Assembly (NCBI GenBank): GCA_963741995.1
Contig: CAVUKI010000001.1
Location: forward strand, 682,001 to 746,000
DNA length: 64,000 nt
From: Bog-473 sp963741995
GTDB lineage: Bacteria > Actinomycetota > Acidimicrobiia > Acidimicrobiales > RAAP-2
Direction: 5' to 3'
This document shows, in pieces, positions 32,690 to 40,273 of the stretch. Position 1 is the stretch's first letter, and every line of letters begins with the position of its first letter. The translations under genes were made by a program, and so were the position numbers. Below the pieces are notes generated by a model. That model worked only from the letters and a program-made list of their open reading frames with translations. It ran no database searches and was not told the DNA's origin.

Positions 32690-33705
32690 GCGACGCCTCG
32701 ATATCGCCATTGCAACCGGAACCGGAACATCGCATTGAGCTCGCCGGTACCGATGTCGCCATCCCGCCTCTCGGCGTGGGCACGTGGGCCTGGGGCGACA
32801 AAGGCACCTGGGGCATGGGCGGCTACGACCAGTCCCTGACGGAATCGACCATCCGCGACGCCTGGGAGGTGAGCATTGCTGCGGGCGTGGTCCTCTTCGA
32901 TACCGCAGAGATCTACGGCGGCGGGGAGAGCGAGCGCATCATCGGTCGCCTTCTCGCCGCAGACCCGAGCGTGCGCAACCGGGTCGTCATCGCGTCCAAG
33001 TTCATGCCGAGCCCGTGGAGGCTGAACGTGCGCGCCGCGTTGCTCTCGGCGGCCCGCAAATCGCGCGAGCGGCTGGGGATCGACGTCATCGATCTCTACC
33101 AGATTCACGGGCCCGTCTCCCTGCGTTCCCACGACGCGCTGGCCGAGGCACTGGCCACGGCACAGGCTGAAGGGCTGGTGCGCGCCGTCGGCGTGTCGAA
33201 CTACTCGGCCAAGGAGACCCGCGCCATGGATGCGGCCCTGCGCCGGCGCGGCCTCCGGCTGGCCAGCAACCAGATCGAGTTCTCCCTCCTGCGCACCAGG
33301 CCGCTCCGCGTCGGGCTCATCAGCGCCTGCCGCGAGCTCGGCGTCGTGCCCTTGGCCTACTCACCGATCGGACAGGGGCGCCTGACCGGCAAGTACTCGG
33401 CATCCAACCCACCTCCCCGTGGTCGCTCGTTCTCGGACCACCCCATGGCCGAAGTGGACGCGATCGTCGCGCTGCTGCGCCGCATCGGCGAGGCCCACGG
33501 CGACCGGACGCCGAGCCAGGTGGCACTGGCCTGGCTCATTGCGCAGGGAGCGGTGCCGATCCCAGGGGCCAAGAACGGGGACCAGGCCCTCCAGAACGCG
33601 GGGGCCCTGGGCTGGCATCTCTCCCGCGAAGAGCTGGACCTCCTCACCCAGGCCTCGCTCTACGGCACCCGGACGATGCAACAGCGCATTTGGCAACATG
33701 GCTGA
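32686..33705 (+). CDS. aldo/keto reductase
   Basis: 339 aa, GTG start overlapping the upstream stop. The (beta/alpha)8 NADPH-dependent fold is evident: 'PLGVGTWAWGDKGTWGMGG' near 27-45, catalytic Asp and Tyr in 'VLFDTAEIYGGGESERIIGR' near 67-86, catalytic Lys in 'NRVVIASKFMPSPWRL', His in 'IDLYQIHGPVS', and the cofactor motifs 'AVGVSNYSAKE' and 'GAVPIPGAKNGDQALQNAG' near the end. The full Asp-Tyr-Lys-His tetrad is present. The physiological carbonyl substrate is unknown; coupling to a hydrolase suggests a small catabolic unit. Confidence 0.92.
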   Translation: MSDASISPLQPEPEHRIELAGTDVAIPPLGVGTWAWGDKGTWGMGGYDQSLTESTIRDAWEVSIAAGVVLFDTAEIYGGGESERIIGRLLAADPSVRNRVVIASKFMPSPWRLNVRAALLSAARKSRERLGIDVIDLYQIHGPVSLRSHDALAEALATAQAEGLVRAVGVSNYSAKETRAMDAALRRRGLRLASNQIEFSLLRTRPLRVGLISACRELGVVPLAYSPIGQGRLTGKYSASNPPPRGRSFSDHPMAEVDAIVALLRRIGEAHGDRTPSQVALAWLIAQGAVPIPGAKNGDQALQNAGALGWHLSREELDLLTQASLYGTRTMQQRIWQHG

Positions 33706-33714
33706 GACCGGCGG

Positions 33715-33720
33715 TACCGT
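33715..33720 (+). promoter_or_regulatory. -10 box TACCGT of ctaG
   Basis: TACCGT, six bases, then the GTG at 33727. Same hexamer and spacing as aceE and the gene at 55318. Confidence 0.45.
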
Positions 33721-33726
33721 CTTGAG

Positions 33727-34713
33727 GTGATCGCCGTACTCGCCGACGCGGGACTCCCGCCCCTGGGGGGTTCGCAGTTCTTCGCCACGCAGTTCGAGTT
33801 CGTCCCGGTGACGATGATCGTGGTCGCCCTGGCCCTCTACCTGTGGGGCGTTCGGCGCAACAACGCGCTGCACCCGCGTCACCGCTGGCCGGTCGGGAAG
33901 ACGGTTGCCTGGATCGGCGCACTCTTCACCACGGGAGTGGGCATCTTCAGCTTCGTCGGCGTCTACGACGGGGAGCTGTTCTGGGACCACATGATCCAGC
34001 ACCTGATCCTCATCATGGTGGCCGCACCGCTCTTCGCGGTCGCCTCCCCGTTGCGGCTGGCCTGGTGTGCCACCTCCGGCACCGCGCACATCGTCGTCAC
34101 CGAGGCCTTGCGCTCCCGCGTCGCCAAATTCCTCGGCAACCCGATCGTCGCCTTCATCCTGTACGCCGTCGTCATTCCGGTCAGCCACCTGACGGTCTGG
34201 TACAACTACACGCTCACGCAGGAGAACGTGCACAACGCGGAGCACCTGACGTTCCTACTCGTGGGCTACCTGTTCTGGCGGCAGATCTTCGGGAACGACC
34301 CCAACGCGCACCGCCTCCACCCCGCGCTGCAGTTCTTCTACCTGTTCATGGCCATCCCGATCGACACCTTCACCGGGCTGTCACTGGCCGGCGCCAGCCA
34401 TGAGCTGTTCCCCGCCTACTTCGCGACCCACCGGACGTGGGGCCTGTCCTACGTCACCGACCTCCATGTCGGCGGCGACATCATGTGGGTTGTCGGCGAC
34501 ACGCTGATGCTGTGGCCGATGATTCCCGTCGCCCTCCGTTGGATGCACATGGACGAGCGCAGGGCGGTGCGCGTCGACCGCGAGCTCGACGAGCAAGCGT
34601 TACGCGACGCCGCCGACGCCGCCGACGCCGCCGACGCCGTTGTCGGCCCCGCGCCCGATCACCCGCCGAGGTCCATCAGCTCCACGCGGACCCCGTCGGG
34701 GTCGGTGCAGTAG
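33727..34713 (+). CDS. ctaG: cytochrome c oxidase assembly protein, Caa3-type CtaG family
   Basis: 328 aa, GTG start. A multi-helix membrane protein of the Caa3_CtaG family, needed to mature the CuA or CuB centre of heme-copper oxidases. Conserved family elements include 'WDHMIQHLILIMVAAPLFAV' near 90-109, 'NAEHLTFLLVGYLFWRQIFG' near 170-189, 'FFYLFMAIPIDTFTGLSL' near 204-221 and 'DLHVGGDIMWVVGDTLMLW' near 246-264; the histidines in these segments are candidate copper ligands. The C-terminal tail contains (Ala-Ala-Asp)n from a nine-base tandem repeat. Its last 55 bases overlap the VOC gene on the other strand. No oxidase subunit gene is in the window. Confidence 0.9.
   Translation: MIAVLADAGLPPLGGSQFFATQFEFVPVTMIVVALALYLWGVRRNNALHPRHRWPVGKTVAWIGALFTTGVGIFSFVGVYDGELFWDHMIQHLILIMVAAPLFAVASPLRLAWCATSGTAHIVVTEALRSRVAKFLGNPIVAFILYAVVIPVSHLTVWYNYTLTQENVHNAEHLTFLLVGYLFWRQIFGNDPNAHRLHPALQFFYLFMAIPIDTFTGLSLAGASHELFPAYFATHRTWGLSYVTDLHVGGDIMWVVGDTLMLWPMIPVALRWMHMDERRAVRVDRELDEQALRDAADAADAADAVVGPAPDHPPRSISSTRTPSGSVQ
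34606..34638 (+). repeat. tandem GCCGCCGAC repeat in ctaG
   Basis: Three to four copies of GCCGCCGAC lie near the 3' end of ctaG and encode Ala-Ala-Asp repeats in the cytosolic tail. Copy number may be variable. Confidence 0.7.
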
Positions 34714-35111
34714 ACGAATTCGAGAGCCGTCCCGCCGAGGTCGATGGTCGTCCGGGTCGACTCGACGATCGCACCACCGAGCTCCACCATCCGAGCCGCG
34801 ATGCCGGCCACGTCGCGTACCCGGAAGGACAGGTGGGTCAACCCGAGCTGGTTCACTGCCCGCCGTTGGCGCGGGCCGAAAGGTGCGGGCTCTCGGAAAG
34901 CGAGGAGCTCAATGGCGGTCGGGCCGCGCCGGATGAACTGCGACGTGACGTCCACATCGGGGAATTCCATGAGCCGGGCGAACTCGGAGCCGATGGCATG
35001 CGACTCGGCCTTCTCGAAACCGAGCGCATCACAATAGAAACGCAGCGACCGCTCGAGGTCGCTCACGCAGATGCCGAAGTGCGAGAAAACGGGTTCTGAG
35101 GCGTCGATCAC
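34659..35111 (-). CDS. VOC-family protein divergent from the mutase-like gene
   Basis: 150 aa, GTG start. Starts 'FSHFGICVSDLERSLRFYCD', a typical first VOC strand; the second half has 'LTHLSFRVRDVAGIAARMVE', and the end is 'YCTDPDGVRVELMDL'. The ligand pattern His, Glu, His, Glu can be traced (SHFG, AIELLA, THLSF, RVELM). Methylmalonyl-CoA epimerases belong to the same superfamily and often sit beside the mutase, but the sequence here looks more like general glyoxalase proteins, so I do not call it an epimerase. The 56-bp divergent gap holds the mutase -10 box. Confidence 0.85.
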   Translation of the reverse strand: MIDASEPVFSHFGICVSDLERSLRFYCDALGFEKAESHAIGSEFARLMEFPDVDVTSQFIRRGPTAIELLAFREPAPFGPRQRRAVNQLGLTHLSFRVRDVAGIAARMVELGGAIVESTRTTIDLGGTALEFVYCTDPDGVRVELMDLGG

Positions 35112-35154
35112 GCCCGTAGTTTGCCTGGTGTCGCCGGGGTACCCCGATCCTTCG

Positions 35155-35160
35155 TAGGCT
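35155..35160 (+). promoter_or_regulatory. -10 box TAGGCT of the mutase-like gene
   Basis: TAGGCT, seven bases (TCCTGCC), then the GTG at 35168. Confidence 0.5.
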
Positions 35161-35167
35161 TCCTGCC

Positions 35168-36774
35168 GTGACGTCCGAGAAGAACGACCCCCAGAGCAGC
35201 CCCGAACGCCTGACCGACTCGGGCATCGCCATTCAGCCCGTCTACCGAGCGGAGGACCTCGAAGGCTGGGACCCGGCCGCGCAACTGGGGGAGCCGGGGG
35301 CCTTCCCGTACACCCGGGGCGTCCACCCCGGGATGTACCGCTCGAAGCTGTGGACCATGCGCCAGTACGCCGGCTTCGGCTCCGCCGAGCAGACCAACCA
35401 GCGCTTCAAGTTCCTCCTCGATGCGGGGCAGACGGGGCTGTCATGCGCCTTCGACCTCCCGACCCAGATGGGCTACGACTCCGATCACGCCCGCGCCGAG
35501 GGCGAGGTGGGCAAGGTCGGTGTCGCCATCGACTCCTTGGCCGACATGCGCCTTCTCATGGCCGACCTCCCGATGGACAAGGTCACAACGTCCATGACGA
35601 TCAACGCCACCGGCGCCATCCTTCTGCTGCTCTACCAATTGGTGGCCGAGGAGCAGGGAGTGGCGAGCGACAAGATCCGCGGCACCATTCAGAACGACAT
35701 TTTGAAGGAGTACATCGCCCGAGGGACCTACATCTACCCGCCCCGTCCTTCCATGCGCCTCATTGTCGACACGTTCTCCTACTGCGCGGAGAACCTCCCA
35801 AGCTGGAACACCATCTCCATTTCGGGCTACCACATCCGTGAGGCCGGCTCGACGGCGGTACAGGAGATCGCCTTCACACTCGCCAACGGGATCGCCTACG
35901 TCGAGGCCGCGATCGCGGCCGGCATGGATGTCGACGCGTTCGCGCCCCGGCTTTCGTTCTTCTGGAACGCGCACAACAACCTCTTCGAAGAGGTGGCCAA
36001 GTACCGGGCGGCGCGGCGCATGTGGGCCCGTATCATGACGGAGCGGTTCGGCGCCAAGGACGAGCGCTCCAAGATGTTGCGCTTCCACACACAGACTGGC
36101 GGCTCGACGCTGACCGCCCAGCAGCCCGAGAACAACATCGTCCGGGTGACGGTGCAGAGCCTGGCCGCCGCCCTGGGGGGCACGCAGAGCCTGCATACGA
36201 ACGGCTTTGACGAGGCGCTCGGGCTGCCCACGACGCGGGCCGCCAAAATTGCCCTGCGCACCCAGCAGATCGTCGGGTTCGAGTCCGGCGTGGCCGACAC
36301 GGTCGATCCTCTGGCCGGTTCGTTCTTCGTGGAATCGCTGACCGATGAGGTCGAGCAGGCGGCAAATGCGTACCTGGTGCGGATCGAGCAGCTCGGCGGG
36401 GCGGTGGCCGCCATTGAGGCCCGCTTCATGCAGGAGGAGATCGAGGCGGCGGCCTACAGCTTCGCCAAGTCCGTCGACGACGGCGAGAAGGTGGTCGTCG
36501 GCGTGAACCGCTTCACCGATGCCGAGGGGGAACCCACCGAGGTCTTCCCGATCGACGTCGAGCTCCAGCAGATCCAGATCGACCGCACGCGGTCCGTGCG
36601 GGCCGAGCGCGACCAGGCCGTGGTGGACCGGGCTCTGGCCGATGTCGCCGAGACGGCCAGGGAGAGGGCAACCTGCTCGTCCCCATGAAGGTGGCCCTCA
36701 AGCAGATGGCGACCCTCGGCGAAGTCTCGGACGTCCTTCGTGCGGAGTTCGGCGTCTACCAACCCGGGGGCTGA
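35168..36774 (+). CDS. methylmalonyl-CoA-mutase-family large (substrate-binding) subunit, 3' frameshift
   Basis: Restoring one base gives 535 aa, matching mutase large subunits that lack the B12-binding domain. The TIM-barrel is intact: 'LWTMRQYAGFGSAEQTNQRF' at 61-80, 'LSCAFDLPTQMGYDSDHARA', 'ARGTYIYPPRPSMR' at 184-197 and 'ISISGYHIREAGSTAVQEIA'. Tyr67, Arg185 and His222 line up in spacing with Tyr89, Arg207 and His244 of the Propionibacterium enzyme, favouring a carboxylated substrate such as methylmalonyl-CoA. The frame breaks in the G-run at 36660-36662; adding one G continues 'GNLLVPMKVALKQMATLGEV' to the stop at 36774. The small B12-binding subunit is not nearby. PduO at 29215 can supply cofactor. 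Confidence 0.88.
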
Positions 36775-36777
36775 GCC

Positions 36778-37441
36778 GTGCCGGAACAGGGGCCAACCTC
36801 GTTCTGGCCCCTGTTCGGCCTCGTCGTCCGCACGCCGCGCCTGGAACTGCGCCTGCTGCGCGAGGACGAGTTCGCCGCTCTGGTCGAGGTCATTGATGCG
36901 GGTATCCACGACGCCGCCGTCATGCCCTTCTTCTTCCCCTGGACCGACGCCGAGCCGCGACGGCGGGCCCGGGAGGCCGCGCAGTGGATGTGGCGGCACC
37001 GCGCCGAATTGGTCGCCGGAGAACTGGACGCTCACGTGTGGCGTGTTCGTGGGCGGGAAGCCGATCGGTGTGCAGGATGTCGGCGCCCAGCATTTCCGGG
37101 CCGTCCGCTCCGTCGAGACCGGATCGTGGCTCGGCCGAGCCCACCAGGGACAGGGTCTCGGCCGTGAGATGCGGGAGGCGGTCCTGCACCTGGCCTTCGC
37201 CGGCCTCGGCGCGGAAGAGGCGCTGAGCGGCGCTTTCGAGGACAACGTGTCTTCCCAGGCGACCTCTCGGGCGGTCGGGTACGAGGAGAACGGGGAGGCG
37301 AGAGGGCACCGTCGCGACGGGTCGGCGCGCACCATCCGCTTCCGCCTGGGCCGCGACGGTTGGGAACGGCGCCGGCGTCCGGACATCGAGATCCTCGGGC
37401 TGGAAGAGTGCCTTGACATGTTCGTCGCCCCTGCCGGCTGA
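36778..37441 (+). CDS. GNAT-family acetyltransferase (RimJ/RimL-like), single-base frameshift
   Basis: Restoring the frame gives about 220 aa. The GTG start is three bases after the mutase stop. The first frame reads 'LFGLVVRTPRLELRLLREDE' to 'AQWMWRHRAE' (residues 1-78). The second continues 'WSPENWTLTCGVFVGGKPIG', 'VETGSWLGRAHQGQGLGREM' (the acetyl-CoA loop G-x-G-x-G/A) and 'GAEEALSGAFEDNVSSQATS'. The break fits one extra T at 37009-37010 (GAATTGG for GAATGG). Such proteins acetylate ribosomal proteins, antibiotics or small amines; the substrate here is unknown. It is probably co-transcribed with the mutase-like gene. Confidence 0.8.
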
Positions 37442-37475
37442 GATCGCTCACGCGGGGCCACCGCTCCCGGCGTCC

Positions 37476-38309
37476 TCAGGACTCATCCAGCGGCTTCAGC
37501 ATTTCGGGCCCGTCGTCACGACGGGCCTTCCGGCCGCGTCCGGAGAACCTCCCGAGGATCCAATACCCCCGCCGCTGTCGCACGGCACTCCGTCGGAACG
37601 GATCATCGGGCTCGAGGTGTTCGAGAGCGCCGGCGACGACCTCGTCGAACACGATGGACGCTTCCTTCGACCGCTTGAGCGCCACCAGCTCCGTGGCGAT
37701 GGCCCACTTCTGGTACAGGATCGTCCGCTGATCTCCGCCCGTTCGCTCCAGGCCGGTGAGGGCCTCGGTGAACAAGCCCAGTGCCAGTTCGTGATTGCCG
37801 AGGTGTCGGTGCGCCTGGGCCAGATCGATCTCGGCCCGGAAGGTCTCGGGGCGGTCGGGGCCGAGCGAGCGCCGGGTCGATTCGAGCACGCGCACACGGA
37901 GCGGGAATTCATCGCCGTAGCGGCGGAGCTTGCGCAGTGTGATGGCCAGGTTGGTCGCCGTCTGCCGGGAGAGCTCGCTGTCGGTGCCGTCGTCACGGTC
38001 GGAAGATTCGAGGACGCGCTCCCAGAGCCGTCGTGCTGCATCGTGCTCGCCCAAACGGTCGAGCACGATGGCGAGGTTGAACTGCGTCCACATCATCCGG
38101 ACCCCGTCGTCCTGGGCTGACCGGTTCTGCAGGGAGAGCGAGGTCGTCAGCACCCGCTCCGCCTCGCGCAGCTGACCGGCGTCCCGCAGGGCCCGGCCCA
38201 GCTGCAGCATGGCGTCGAACGTTGTCGGCTCCGACTTTCCGTACAATTCCTGCCGGGCGTCGAGGAGCAACCGGGCCTCCTCCACCTCGCGGGCGCGACC
38301 GTGGTCCAT
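37476..38309 (-). CDS. tetratricopeptide-repeat protein
   Basis: 277 aa. Helical pairs with the TPR spacing are visible along the chain: 'FDAMLQLGRALRDAGQLREA' near 31-50, 'FNLAIVLDRLGEHDAARRLW' near 77-96, 'ATNLAITLRKLRRYGDEFPL' near 117-136, 'EIDLAQAHRHLGNHELALGL' near 158-177 and 'WAIATELVALKRSKEASIVF' near 200-219. No signal peptide or catalytic domain is present, so it is a cytosolic scaffold or adaptor of the kinesin-light-chain type. The basic tail 'GRGRKARRDD' ends the protein. A TAACGT box lies nine bases before the ATG. Confidence 0.8.
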   Translation of the reverse strand: MDHGRAREVEEARLLLDARQELYGKSEPTTFDAMLQLGRALRDAGQLREAERVLTTSLSLQNRSAQDDGVRMMWTQFNLAIVLDRLGEHDAARRLWERVLESSDRDDGTDSELSRQTATNLAITLRKLRRYGDEFPLRVRVLESTRRSLGPDRPETFRAEIDLAQAHRHLGNHELALGLFTEALTGLERTGGDQRTILYQKWAIATELVALKRSKEASIVFDEVVAGALEHLEPDDPFRRSAVRQRRGYWILGRFSGRGRKARRDDGPEMLKPLDES

Positions 38310-38318
38310 TGAGGGCCG

Positions 38319-38324
38319 ACGTTA
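38319..38324 (-). promoter_or_regulatory. possible -10 box TAACGT of the TPR gene
   Basis: On the minus strand TAACGT is followed by nine bases and the ATG at 38309, at the long end of the spacing seen here. Confidence 0.35.
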
Positions 38325-38398
38325 TCGGCCGGAGCAGGCCCGCCGGGAGGTGCGACGAGCAGCATCGGGGGACGGGGAGACCCGTCCGGCACGACGGC

Positions 38399-38692
38399 TC
38401 AGGCGACGGCGCGACGAATGTCGTCGAGCGAGACCTCGGTCGTGTGGTGCCCGCCACACTGCGCGCACCCGTGCGTGTGGATGGACGAGCGGATGAGGCG
38501 GGTCCGGGCCTCGTTGAGGAAGACCGTGAAGTGCTTCCCTCCCGGGCCGATCTCGAGCTCCCAGTAGGGGCGCCATTCGGTGGAGATGCGGCGATGCCCG
38601 ACGGCGATGCCCTTGAGGATCCGACAGAACCGCAACTGCCGGGCATCGAAGATCCAGGTGCTGTGGCACGACTCCAACGTGATCATGTTCAT
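38399..38692 (-). CDS. small hypothetical protein with His/Cys-rich end
   Basis: 97 aa from the ATG at 38692; an ATG at 38686 is also possible. Not recognised. The body has alternating strands ('STWIFDARQLRFCRILKG', 'WRPYWELEIGPGGKHFTVFL') and the C-terminal part carries 'HTHGCAQCGGHHTTE', in which a CxxC and four histidines could bind a metal. No ribosome site is obvious, so both the start and the gene are moderately uncertain. It follows the M20/ABM pair on the same strand with a gap of about 110 bp. Confidence 0.55.
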   Translation of the reverse strand: MNMITLESCHSTWIFDARQLRFCRILKGIAVGHRRISTEWRPYWELEIGPGGKHFTVFLNEARTRLIRSSIHTHGCAQCGGHHTTEVSLDDIRRAVA

Positions 38693-38801
38693 GACGCCAT
38701 CGTGACGGACGACCCTCAACAGGAACTCGGAGGGACCTGGTCGAGGCCTGGGAATCTGATTGCGGTGTGATGACGAAGCCGGTCGTGATCGGCTTCGTGA
38801 C

Positions 38802-39098
38802 TCAGGCGGTGACGACGGCCTCGAAGTGCTCCACCACCGGGAAGGGGTCGTAGAAGTGATGCAGGGCGGCCCGCCAGTCCTGATAGGCCGGGGAGCCCCG
38901 GAACCCCTCGGTGTGGTCCTCCAGGCGCTCCCACTCCACCAGGAGCAGGAAGGATCCGCGTCGTTCCACGCCGCGCTCGACGCGCAACGACACGAAACCA
39001 GGGCTTGCGGCGATGAGCGCTTTCGCCCGGCCCATCGCCTCGAGAAAGGCGTCCTCCTGCCCGGGAACAACCTCCAGGAGCGCGTGCTCCGTGATCAC
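38802..39098 (-). CDS. antibiotic-biosynthesis-monooxygenase (ABM) domain protein
   Basis: 98 aa. The short ferredoxin-like fold of ABM proteins is visible: 'ITEHALLEVVPGQEDAFLEA' at 2-21, 'ALIAASPGFVSLRVERGVER' near 27-46, 'GSFLLLVEWERLEDHTEGFR' near 48-67 and 'ALHHFYDPFPVVEHFEAV' at the end. Members act as cofactor-free monooxygenases, heme-degrading enzymes or regulators; the exact role is unknown. The GTG start overlaps the stop of the M20 peptidase gene as GTGA, so it belongs to that operon (ACC, then M20, then ABM). Confidence 0.88.
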   Translation of the reverse strand: MITEHALLEVVPGQEDAFLEAMGRAKALIAASPGFVSLRVERGVERRGSFLLLVEWERLEDHTEGFRGSPAYQDWRAALHHFYDPFPVVEHFEAVVTA

Positions 39099-40273
39099 GC
39101 GCCGAGCAATCGTGCGCGCAGCGCCGGATCTGTGGCTGCGTCAATCGCAGTCCAGGCCAGCGCGATCGCGCCGTCACGCACGGCGGCGTCCGCCGACGGG
39201 GTGACACAGGCGGCGGCGAATTCGCGCTGATGGTTGACCGCGCCGTGGGTCTCGATGCCGATGAGCGGGTGGATGGTCGGGACTGCGAGCGAGACGTTGG
39301 CCATATCCGTCGAGAACGTCGGCAGCGGGGTGCCGTCGTCGTCGGCATCGAAGCTTCGGCCGAGCGCCTCGGCGTTGGCCCGGTAGGCCTGCAGCAGGAC
39401 GGGGTCGGCCTCCATGTGTGAGTACACCGGCGACAGTTCCTCATAGTCGAGCGAGCACCCGGAGGCGAGCGCTCCTGCCTCGAAGCACGCGTCGACGCGG
39501 GGCCGCACGGCGGCCAGGCCGGCGGCCGTGCGCGAGCGGACCATGTAGCGGGCAGTGACCGAGGCCGGGATGATGTTGGCGGCGGCCGAGCTCTTCGTGA
39601 CCACCCCGTGCACCTGGTCCCCCGGAGGCAGTTGCTGACGCAGGAGGCCGATGGCCACCTGGGCGATCGTCAGGGCGTCCTGTGCGTTGACCCCTTCCCA
39701 GGGCGCGGCCGAAGCGTGGGCTTCGCGTCCGCCGAAGTGGACGTCATAGTGCGCCACCGCCAGACAGCTCCCCGTGAGCCGCTCCGTCGGCCAAGGGTGC
39801 ACCATCATGGCGGCATGGACGCCGGCGAAGGCGCCGCGTTGCAGCATGAGCACCTTCCCGCCGCCGCCCTCCTCGGCGGGCGTGCCGAGCACGCGCACGG
39901 TCAGCCCCAGCTCGTTCGCCAGGGAGGCCAGCGCGAGCCCGGCTCCCACCGCGGTAGCGGCGATGATGTTGTGGCCGCAGGCGTGGCCGACGTCCGGTAG
40001 GGCGTCGTACTCGGCGCACACGGCCACGACCAGCTCTCCATCGCCGGCCCGGGACTCGAACGCCGTCGGGAGGTCGTAGACACCCTCATGAACGGGGAGG
40101 CCTCCCGCACGGAGCGTGCCGGCGACGGCATGGGCCGAGGCGGTCTCCCCGAAGCACAGTTCGGGTGTGGCATGGACCGAGTGGCTCAATGCGACGAGTT
40201 CGTCCAGGTGGCGGTCGACGACCGCGGCGGCGGCCTCCTTGGCTGACGAGGTGGTGACCGGTGAGGCGGTCAC
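39095..40273 (-). CDS. M20-family amidohydrolase/metallopeptidase
   Basis: 392 aa, GTG start directly after the carboxylase stop with no gap. It belongs to the M20D amidohydrolase branch (AbgB/IAA-amino-acid-hydrolase-like). Metal-site segments are 'LSHSVHATPELCFGETASA' near 30-48, 'EYDALPDVGHACGHNIIAAT' near 88-107 (H-x-C-G-H), 'GTPAEEGGGGKVLML' near 130-144 with the catalytic Glu pair, and 'HPLIGIETHGAVNHQREFA' near the end. The dimerisation lid is in the middle. It should cleave an N-acyl amino acid or p-aminobenzoyl-glutamate-like amide. Its place behind a biotin carboxylase is not explained. Confidence 0.9.
   Translation of the reverse strand: MTASPVTTSSAKEAAAAVVDRHLDELVALSHSVHATPELCFGETASAHAVAGTLRAGGLPVHEGVYDLPTAFESRAGDGELVVAVCAEYDALPDVGHACGHNIIAATAVGAGLALASLANELGLTVRVLGTPAEEGGGGKVLMLQRGAFAGVHAAMMVHPWPTERLTGSCLAVAHYDVHFGGREAHASAAPWEGVNAQDALTIAQVAIGLLRQQLPPGDQVHGVVTKSSAAANIIPASVTARYMVRSRTAAGLAAVRPRVDACFEAGALASGCSLDYEELSPVYSHMEADPVLLQAYRANAEALGRSFDADDDGTPLPTFSTDMANVSLAVPTIHPLIGIETHGAVNHQREFAAACVTPSADAAVRDGAIALAWTAIDAATDPALRARLLGA

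Noticed and set aside
34659..35111. Methylmalonyl-CoA epimerase
   Set aside because: Position beside a mutase is suggestive, but the sequence reads like a general VOC glyoxalase. Called only as VOC family.
38319..38340. Sigma-28-type promoter (GGCCGATAA) before the TPR gene
   Set aside because: A GCCGATAA sequence is present on the minus strand, but no TAAA-like -35 lies 15-16 bases upstream.
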